NCBI GenBank assembly: GCA_016715885.1
Contig: JADJXL010000015.1
Coordinates: forward strand, 682,001 to 746,000
Source: Polyangiaceae bacterium
GTDB taxonomy: Bacteria; Myxococcota_A; Polyangia; Polyangiales; Polyangiaceae
Reading direction: 5' to 3'
DNA length: 64,000 nucleotides
Shown here in pieces: positions 46,201-54,900 of this stretch. The position numbers and the translations under genes were made by a program. Under the pieces are notes generated by a model. The model was not told the origin of the DNA and made no database searches. It saw only the letters and a list, made by a program, of their open reading frames with translations. Numbering within the stretch: the stretch's first letter is position 1; every line of letters starts with the position of its first letter.

Positions 46201-48906
46201 TATCAGTCGGCTCCATTCTGGCGAGCAGCCGCGTGTATACAGTGTGCCCACGGCATCAAGGAGCATTCGCAGTTGGTCCTGATTGCGACGCATCGCAAAT
46301 ACAGCCGTCCCATCGGCTCCTTTGGCCGCCAGGCATTGCAGAACGTTGGCCGTGAGCACCGGGTGCGGTCCTACCTCCAAAAATAGCTTGTACCCATCAC
46401 GAATGGCAGCCCCCACGGCACCCGCGAAGTTCACGGCTTCTCGAAGACTACGCCCCCAGTAGTGTACGTCGAGCTCTTTGCCATCCACGCACTCACCGAG
46501 CAACGTGCTGTACATGGCAAGCGTCGCGCGCCTGGCATCGACCCGGACCAATCGGTCCACCAGCTCGCGACCCAAAGCATCCATCTGTGGGCTATGAAAT
46601 GCGTAGTTGACGCGCAAGGGACGCACCGAGACCCCACGTTTTTCACATCGCAGCGCGACGTCGTCCAGCGCCGAGGATTGTCCAGACAGAACCACCGAAT
46701 TCGGATCGTTGATCGCTGCAATCGAGACTCGGTCTTCGTAACCCGATAATATCGAATTCGCCTCATCGGGCGTCAAATCCACCGATATCATCTTTCCCAT
46801 GCCGGTTGCTTTTTGCATGATCCGGCCGCGGAGCGCTACGAGGCGAATGGCTTCGTCCAGCGAAAGGATACCCGCGATGTGAGCGGCGGCAACTTCGCCC
46901 ACGCTATGCCCAATCATGGCATCGGGCGGGATTCCCCAAGAGCGAAGCATTTCGACGAGCGCTACTTGCACCGCAAACAGGAGCGGCTGAGCAACTTGCG
47001 TTTCGGATATCCGACTCATTCCCTCGGGGGCATCGAGCTCGTCCAGAATGCTCCAGCCAAGACGCGGCGTCATCAAATTGTCACAGGTGTCGATGACCGA
47101 CCGAAACGACGAATCCGTTTCATAAAGCTGCCGGCCCATACCCAACCACTGCGATCCTTGCCCCGAAAAGATGAATACCACCTTGGCTCGCGCCGGCGTC
47201 GATTTGCCCTGAGCCACGCCCGATGGAATTTCGCCGCGCAAGTATCCGTCCAATAGTTTGACGATCTCTTCGCGGGAATTGCCGACCGCCGTGAGTCGGT
47301 GGTCGTAATGGCTGCGACGCACGCTTGCGGTATGCACGACGTCGCGCAAGCGCACGTCGGTGGGCATGTTCGTGAGGTAGTCACGGTATGCCGATGCCAA
47401 ACTACGCAATGCATCTGGGGATTTAGCGGACAAGGGCAACAAAAGGGCCGAACCTTCGGGCGAAAGGTCCTCCTCGACGCTCAGCGGCCATTCTTCGAGA
47501 ATCGCATGCGCATTCGTGCCGCTCATTCCGAAAGAGCTCACGCCTGCGATTCGCCGCTTCATGCCCGTCGTCCAGGGCAGGGTTTCTTCGGGAAATACAA
47601 ATGGTGTGGATTCGATCCTGATTCGAGGATTGAGCGTTCGGAAATGTATGTTCCGCGGAATGACACCTCGGTGCAGGATGAGCGCCGTTTTGATGATCCC
47701 AGCGACGCCTGCCGCTGCTTCCAAATGCCCCACGTTCGCCTTTACCGCGCCGAGCACGCACGGCGAGCCGCTCGGCCGTGGGGCGCCGAGCACTTCACGC
47801 AGCGCTTCCACTTCAATGGGATCGCCGAGCGGAGTTCCCGTGCCGTGCGTCTCGACATACCCAATATCGGCCGCTGCCACGCGCGCGCTTGCAAGCGCCT
47901 GCATGAGCATGGCTTGTTGGGCCAGGACGTTCGGCGCGGTGAGCCCCGTGGATCGACCATCTTGATTGATGGCCGAACCGCGGATGACAGCAATGATCGG
48001 GTCACCATCTCGCTCCGCGTCAGACAGGCGTTTGAGCACGATGATGCCGCATCCTTCGCCGCGCACGAAACCATTGGCCGTCGCGTCGAACGATTTGCAC
48101 CTGCCATCGGGCGACAATGCTTGCGTCTTGGCATATTTTCGCGATGTCGATGGCACGAGCATCAAATTGACGCCGCCCGCGATTGCAAGGTTGCATTCAC
48201 CATTGCGCAAACTTTGACTGGCAAGGTGCACTGCGACGAGCGATGAAGAGCAAGCCGTGTCCACCGCGACGCTCGGACCCTGAAAACCGAACGTGTACGA
48301 CACCCGTCCAGCAGGAAAACAGTGACCATTGCCGGTCGTCGTATAGGTATCCTCTTGCGCCGGACCTGCCGAGGCACTGAGCTCGGCATAATCATTGTTC
48401 ATGATGCCGAGGAAAACACCCGTTCGACTGCCCACGAGCCGCTCTTGAATTTGTCCGGCCCGTTCGAGCGCTTCGAAGGTAACTTCCAGCAAGAGCCGCT
48501 GTTGTGGGTCCATTTTCGACGCTTCACGCGGCGAAATGCCGAAGAATTGCGCATCGAATAAATCGACGCTTTGCAAAAACGCGCCCCATCGAACAGCTCG
48601 AGCTTCCGGATCCGTCGGCTGATCCGATTCGAGGAGCCATCGCTCCGGCGGCACCTCCGTGACGGCGTCGACGCCATCGACGAGCAGTTGGAAAAAACTC
48701 TCCGGAGTATCGCCGCCTCCAGGAAACCGACATGCCATCCCGATGATGGCAATCGATTCGGTGCGCGCACGCTCGAGCGCCTCGAGCTTGCCGCGTAATT
48801 TTTGAATCGTGACGATCGCACGTTGCATCGACGACAAATTCGATGCAGGCGCCGAATCATCCTCGGAAAAACCTGCCGCTGGGACATCGACGCGCCTCGT
48901 CGTCAC
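43264..48906 (-). CDS. PKS B: KS-AT-DH-KR-ACP module
   Basis: This single-module type I PKS is 1880 residues long. A docking helix near 25-45 precedes KS (about 48-475; Cys219, ETHGTGT), AT (Ser668 in GHSVGE, YAFH, carboxylate-binding Arg kept), DH (His978 in HVVDGEAIFP, Asp1145 in LLDGAFQ), KR (about 1215-1700; Rossmann GGLGGLG, LAD in place of LDD, Tyr1626 in NYGAAN) and ACP (Ser1790). All catalytic residues I can check are present. It should add a malonyl-derived unit and leave a double bond, likely E given the B-type KR aspartate. A conserved post-KR linker (RWLDVHLSAAKSPFWMEL) recurs in most modules of the cluster. The start overlaps the PKS A stop by 4 bp. Confidence 0.94.
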   Translation of the reverse strand: MTTRRVDVPAAGFSEDDSAPASNLSSMQRAIVTIQKLRGKLEALERARTESIAIIGMACRFPGGGDTPESFFQLLVDGVDAVTEVPPERWLLESDQPTDPEARAVRWGAFLQSVDLFDAQFFGISPREASKMDPQQRLLLEVTFEALERAGQIQERLVGSRTGVFLGIMNNDYAELSASAGPAQEDTYTTTGNGHCFPAGRVSYTFGFQGPSVAVDTACSSSLVAVHLASQSLRNGECNLAIAGGVNLMLVPSTSRKYAKTQALSPDGRCKSFDATANGFVRGEGCGIIVLKRLSDAERDGDPIIAVIRGSAINQDGRSTGLTAPNVLAQQAMLMQALASARVAAADIGYVETHGTGTPLGDPIEVEALREVLGAPRPSGSPCVLGAVKANVGHLEAAAGVAGIIKTALILHRGVIPRNIHFRTLNPRIRIESTPFVFPEETLPWTTGMKRRIAGVSSFGMSGTNAHAILEEWPLSVEEDLSPEGSALLLPLSAKSPDALRSLASAYRDYLTNMPTDVRLRDVVHTASVRRSHYDHRLTAVGNSREEIVKLLDGYLRGEIPSGVAQGKSTPARAKVVFIFSGQGSQWLGMGRQLYETDSSFRSVIDTCDNLMTPRLGWSILDELDAPEGMSRISETQVAQPLLFAVQVALVEMLRSWGIPPDAMIGHSVGEVAAAHIAGILSLDEAIRLVALRGRIMQKATGMGKMISVDLTPDEANSILSGYEDRVSIAAINDPNSVVLSGQSSALDDVALRCEKRGVSVRPLRVNYAFHSPQMDALGRELVDRLVRVDARRATLAMYSTLLGECVDGKELDVHYWGRSLREAVNFAGAVGAAIRDGYKLFLEVGPHPVLTANVLQCLAAKGADGTAVFAMRRNQDQLRMLLDAVGTLYTRGCSPEWSRLIPSGGRCVPLPTYPWQRQRHWIASNTNTLPPTSGVAHFAAEDVHPFLGVCIESANRPGSYTWQRTMNTDEPAFIHDHVVDGEAIFPAAGYVAMALAAGATHYPETNFIRHIGFERMLSFHADERKTIQLDWTSDGRKNISFSVSSRASGGRWAKNVSGTLTTIDTPSSLLDDLVNAIDTVAARCSVRSSGADHYQRMATLGLRYGPAFRVVQELSLGTEEVLAKLRCTESGSDDLHMTTVVLLDGAFQSLAALGIHLLGDAAKTFVPTSIDHVRVLRSIDRDASVLGRIRSCDASAISGDVCILANDGSVAIVVEGLVLRPMPARSVDRHHWLDDCTFRLEWRRRSRALTSVTKQGSGGGWLVLGGEGAVCATFVDLLRQRGEWVVHVQFGKEWEQRKDWYQIDAANPAHYLAVLEDAYGNHAACRNVVHMGALDSAHWNETTPESLLADQQIGSISVLHTVQAIIRRATRTMPRLWLVTQGAQTVDPRDGPGSIAQAAIWGMARTVALEHPDFDCSRVDLDPTDDSSAASRALIDEVLSADQEDQIALRKHGRHVARFARSSLRPALEEPLAIAADAAYLITGGLGGLGLSFAEWMVQQGARHLALVGRRGADEYAAGRIRSMEEMGARILVLQGDVSQRADVDAILRQMEETLPPLRGIVHAAAVLADHTILELTADEMRSVLAPKLIGAYHLHKLTVGNALDFFVVYSSVAGVIGSSGQANYGAANAAVDALCRARRAAGLPAMSFQWGPFNEIGMAVVQENRGARLAQRGLESLSPAEGHETVSRLGASSVGEVAVLRFDARRWLDVHLSAAKSPFWMELRKERSSTSSMSKQSASMRHSLEGKPAKEQVAIIESHIRHILANVLHLDPSRVDLTASLTSLGMDSLTSLELRNRLETSLELKLPATLLFTYPNGATLVKHLFDRCTQTAEQPTAAPAPVADSNVEVPETSSLSTDDELLAAFDASMTDIKDQGLV

Positions 48907-51900
48907 TGCAGGTAATCCTCCGATCTGGCCAGTTCTTCCTCGAGCAGCAGTTCGGCCTCGGCTGCCGACATTTGTCGAATGGTAACCGTCGTCCTCCCGC
49001 CTTCCGTTGCCGCCTTGTTCGACGATTGCTCACTCGTTCTCGTGGAGCTTACCTGTGGAAGGGGTCCGGTATCCGACGCGCGTTGCCTGCTGCCAAAAAG
49101 ATTCAATCGTTCGAGCAGGTAATCGGCGAGCGATGCTGGATTGGGATAGGTAAACAGCAAGGTGGCCGAAAGCCGCACACCCAGGCTCGACTCGAGTCGG
49201 TTGCGCAATTCCAGGCTGAGGAGCGAATCCATTCCAAGGCTCGTGAACGACGAAAGCCGGTCGATTCGGTCGATGTCGAGCCGCAACACCTGCCCTACGT
49301 GTTCCATGATGTGAAATTCGAGCGCGGCCAGGCGTTCGGAGATCGGCCGCCGTTCGAGCGATTGCCTGAACGACATTCGACTCGACGAAGGTTGATCCAG
49401 AGATTTTTTCTCGCGCTGCAATTCGGACCAAAATGGGCTTGCAGCCACTTGGGGGTAAAACTCGACCCACTGATGGACTGCCAGGCGCAGAATACCCACT
49501 TCGGCACGTGGTCGCTCGAGAAGCCGAGCGAATGCAAAAAGTCCCTGGGCCGGCGTCAAGCTATCGATACCTCGATACGACAGTCGCTGTCCACGAGTGC
49601 TCTGCATCGCTGCCAGTCCGACGTCGGCGAAGGGGCCCCAATGAATGCTCGTACCAGCCAAACCCAGGCGCCTTCGGGTATGAGCCAATGCGTCCAAGAA
49701 TGCATTGGCTGCGGCATAATTGGCCTGTCCCGGTGCCCCCAAGAGCGAGGCAACCGACGAATACAATACGAAGAAATCGAGCGTCTTGTCGGACGTCAGC
49801 GCGTGCACGTGATACGCGCCGGCCACCTTCGGTTCCAATACACGACCGAAACGTTCGGCATCCATTTCGAGGAGCGTTCTGTCATCGAGAATGCCCGCTG
49901 CGTGCACGATGCCTCGCAGGGGCGGGAGCTGCTCTTCTACCGAATGCAGCATTTCTTTTGCCTGCTCGGCATTGGAAATGTCGGCTCGAGCCACGAGCAC
50001 CTTCGCTCCGGCGCGTTCCATTCGCGCAATTTCCTCGCGCGCGGCCTGCGACGGTTCACTTCGCGATACCAGGGCGATATGCCGTGCGCCTTCTTCGATC
50101 ATCCAATGCGCCAAGGAAAGGCCAAGACCACCCAGACCACCCGTGATCAAATACCCTGCATCCGGGAGAATACGACTACGAGACCGTTCTGCTGGCAAAA
50201 TCCGCGTCATGGGATCGCTCATGTCCAGCACGATTTTTCCAATATGCTTCGCTTGGGCCATGAACCGGAACGCCGCTTGCAGCTCGTCGGCTGGAAAAAC
50301 CCGCAATGGCAGAGGCAGAAATACCCCCATGTCGAAGAGCTGCACGACCTCGCGCAGCAGCGCACCGAGCAGGGCAGGACGTTCTTGTGCCATTCCCGAA
50401 ATGTCGACGGGGGCAAAAGAAACGCTACGGCGAAGTGCGGGCAATTGAGCATTCTGATAGATGTCGCGCCGACTCAATTCCAAAAATCGACCATACGGTG
50501 CAAGCAGCTCGAGGCTTCTGGTGCGCGCGTCGCCCGTGAGCGTATTGAGCACGACGTCGACGCCTTGTCCCGCTGTCTTGTCGAGCACTTCGTCGCCAAA
50601 TGACAAAGACCGGGAGTCCATGACGTGTTCGATACCAATCGACCGCAAATAGGCACGCTTTTCTTCGCTCCCGGCGGTGGCGTAAATATCCGCCTGGAGC
50701 ACTCGGGCCATCTGAATCGCAGCCAATCCCGTGCCGCCGGTTGCCGTATGAATCAAAATGCGCTCGTCGTGCCCGAGTCGCGCGAGTTTATTGAGTGCAT
50801 AATAAACGGTCATGAAAACGACGGGAATGGATGCCGCTTCGACAAAAGACAATTTTGCAGGCTTCGGGGCTACGAATTCCGCAACGACCGTCACGTGCGA
50901 AGCAAGCGCACCCGGCGCAAAAGCGACGACCTCTTGCCCAAGCGCGAAGCCTTCGACACCTGGGCCGATGGCGACGATTCGTCCGGCGCATTCCATCCCA
51001 AAATGCAAAGGATCGCCAGAAGCCGCCGGAAGCATCCCCAACGACTTCATGACATCCGGAAAGTTGAGCCCGGCAGCTTCGACTTGAATCTCGACTTCCC
51101 CCAGCCCAGGAGCCTTCCTCGACGATTCGCGGAAAACCAGTTGTTCGAGCGTCCCAACCTCGCCACTTTCGACTTGGTAGGGCCTCCCATTCGCTGGCGC
51201 CAGCGGAAGCTTCATTTCCGAAGCGTCGCCAGCCTCGAACGAGCTCTTTACGAGCCGGGCAACGAAACGCCCCTCTTTACGATATGCAACTTGATCCTCC
51301 CGGCTCCGCGCTGAAATCTCTCGCCACAAAAGCGAACCCTCGTCCGAGCTTCGCACCGGATCCATATCGATCCGCGTGCATTCGAGCTCGGGGTGTTCGA
51401 GCGCAACCGTGCGTCCCATTCCCCACAATGTCGCTTGCGAAACGCATAGCGGCATTCCCATCGGATGAATGGCTTGCGCCCCGCGCGTCACGATCCATAG
51501 CCGCGGCATGTCCCTCCAGCCCTGACGAGCTATGGCTTGCACGAGGTACATGACGCTGAGACAACCGCGTTCGACGTCGTGATGGATGGTTTCCGACGTC
51601 GTCGTTTCCCAAGTCGCCGAATCGAGTGCAAATAGATGAACAATGCCTTTGCACCCGACTTCGCGGCCAAACGCTTCACGCAAGAGCTTTTGATAGTGCT
51701 CCGCATTCCCGGGCTCGATTTCGTAAAGCCCCGCTTCGACCCGGGCGAACCGTGTTCCCGGACGAACGCGCACGCATGCTTCGCCACGCGCGACGAGCAA
51801 AAAGGACATCGAAGCGGCCGTGCCACCCTCATCGATGAAAAACAGCCACGCGCTCGGCCCAGCGGGGGCCTTGACGCGAGCCGTTTCGGCGTCCAACTCC

Positions 51901-54900
51901 TTTTTGCGCCATTCAATTGCGTACACTGCATCATCGAGCGCCGTCGCGGATGCCGTTTTGCTGCCCTCGAGGTGGCTGATGCGCAATCCATTGACTTCCG
52001 CAAGAACCCGGCCTTCGGCATCGATGACGAAAACATCCCCTGCTCGGTTGAGTCCGTCGTTGCTCGGCTGCAATTGTGCGTGCACCCAAACGTCCGTGCC
52101 GAGCGAACGATGCAGTCGCAACCGGTCCACTCGAGAAAGCACGTAGGTGCCGGTGATTTCATCCGCCGTGGCCAGGTGCCCACCCATGAGCACTTGAAAG
52201 CAGGCGTCGAGCAAAGCGGGATGCACCTGATACTTGTCTACGGCAGCGAAATGGTCGGGATGCAGAAAACAACGAGCAAGCGATTCTTGCTGATTGTACC
52301 ACATCGTGTCGACCCCACGGAAACTCTTGCCATAGGAGAGCCCACCCTGCTCCATGAATGCGTAGAATTCGTTCGAGCTCACGACCGTGGGGCAACGAGC
52401 CTGAATGACGCGGGGGCGATCGCGTGCGATACGTGCCGTGGAGACGCCCATTCCAATTCGGATTTTCCCCGTTGCGTGCTCCACCCACGCCGATTCCCCA
52501 AGCTCGCGGCTCGATACGCGAAATGATGCACGATCGGGAGCGTCGTCGATCAGCACGAATTGAACACGCCTGTCGAGCTCCTTGGCAATGGGCAGCATTC
52601 GCTCGAACGAAACGTCCTCGACCAGTGTCGGCGTGCTCCCGTGCAGCTCTGCAGTTGCAGCGAGCGCCATTTCGACATAACCTGCGCCAGGAAAAACCGC
52701 ATCCCCTCGTACGCGGTGGTCACCGAGGTACGGCAAGGTGCCTACGCTGAGCGAATTTTCCCAGATGTGCAACGTCGGCTCGATGGAAAGCACGAGTGCT
52801 GCCCCGAGCAGCGGATGAGCATCCGGGTCGACGAGCGGAATCGTCGAATGATGCCGCGACGACGGCAAGCGCGAACGGACGTCGTCGAGTAGCCAGTAGC
52901 GATCCTTCTGCCAGGGATACGTCGGTAATGTCACGCAACGCCCACCGCGCGGATAAAGCCGATTCCACGATAGCTCGTGGCCATGCACGTGCAGCGCCCC
53001 GAGCGCATCGACCATGCACCGCCGTTCCACTTCGTTGCGGCGCAGTGACGGAATGGCAGCACCTTCTTTCGACAACTCGCGCAGCGTGTCTTCGATCGAA
53101 TGCACCAAGACGGGATGCGGGCTTATTTCCAAAAACAAGGTTTGTCCTTCGGAAATCGCCTGACCAATGGCTTGGCCAAAAAGCACCGGAGCACGCAAGT
53201 TCTTCACCCAATAGGACGCATCGAGATCTGGGCCGACAATGAGCTCTCCGGTGACCGTCGAGCGCATTTTCAAGGCAGCAGAACGCGGTTGCAGCCCTTC
53301 CAATGCGAGCGCGAGGTCGGGCAACAATTCATCCATTTGTGGGCTGTGCGATGCCACATCGACCTTGATGCGTCGGAAGAAAACGCCCCTCTCATCGAGT
53401 TTCGCAAGTACGTTTTCGAGCGCCGTGGGATCGCCGGAAAGCACGGTGGCTCGAGGTCCATTGCTCACAGCCACGCTGACCTGCCCGGCGTGCCCCTCGA
53501 GAAAACGCTCGGCTTCCGTCATCGTGAGCTCGACGGTCGCCATTGCGCCGAGACCCGCAACGCGTTTCAAGAGCTTGCTGCGCCGGCAAATGATGCGGGC
53601 CGCATCTTCCAAGGAAAGCACCCCCGCAACATGCGCCGCCGCAATCTCGCCCATGCTATGCCCAATGACGCAGTCCGGTTCGACTCCCCACGAGCGCCAC
53701 AAGGCCGCGAGCGCCACCTGAATGGCGAAAAGCAGCGGCTGAACGACTTCGATGCGCGAGATCTGCGAGCGGACGTCGTCGGCATGTAACTCGTCGATCG
53801 TCGAAAAGCCCGACTCGCGCCGCGTGATCGCATCGCAAGCTTCGATGATTTCGCGAAAAATGGGTTTTTGCGCGAAAAGGGTCCGTCCCATGCCGACCCA
53901 TTGCGAACCCTGTCCAGGAAAAACGAAAACCAAACCGGGTTGACCGCCGATCGGCGTTATGCCTGCGCGGATCGCCGGATGCTCCTTTCGTTCGGCAATG
54001 GCTCGCAGGCCCTCGACGATTTCGGAGTGGACGCGTCCAATGGCCACGGCGCGTGCGCGATGGTGCACGCGGCGTACGCTCGACACGTAACAAATGTCCG
54101 TCAGTGGTACGTGTGGATTGCGCTCCATGAATGCGGCAAGATTGCGAGCCGCATCGCGCATGGCGAGGTCGATCTGACCCGATACCGGCAAGAGGTGTAC
54201 GTACCCCTCGCGGTATTCCCGCTCCGCTTCTTGGCGATTGATGACCTGCGCGCCGTGCACGAACATCGTGCCCACGGCTTCTCGAATGGCTCGCCCCTCG
54301 TCCTCGTTGCGCCACATGGCGGCAATGGCAGCGCATGTATCCGACTTGTCGGCATGCTGCAGGCATTCTTCAATCGATTGCTTGACGATGGGGTGCGGCG
54401 CCACCTCGAGAAACAATTCGATGCCGTCGTCGAGCAACGTCTGAATTGCGGACGCAAATAGCACCGGCTCACGTAGTTGGCGCGACCAGTACGTGACGTC
54501 CAGCTCTTCACCTCGAATGTGACGACCCGAAAGGCTCGAGACAATGGGCACTCTTGAATTCGCCGGGCGGAGATCCAAGAGGTGCCGAGGCAATTCTTGC
54601 GTCAAATAGTCCATTTGGGGCCCGTGCACGGCCACGCCCGTTTGCACGGTCCGACTGAACACCCCGCGAGCAATGAACGATGCTCCCAATCCCGCGAGCG
54701 CACCGCCATCACCAGCAAACACGGTCGACTTGGGACTCGCGGCAATTGCGCAATGAATTCGGCCCCCGGAATTGGCCGCGATCTGTTGCGCCTCCGCCCA
54801 ATCCACAGCCGCAAGAAGCATGATGCCCTTGCCTACCGACTTTTGCACCTGCTTCGATTGCCGAGCGATGATGCGTGCCGCATCCTCGAGTGACAGAGCA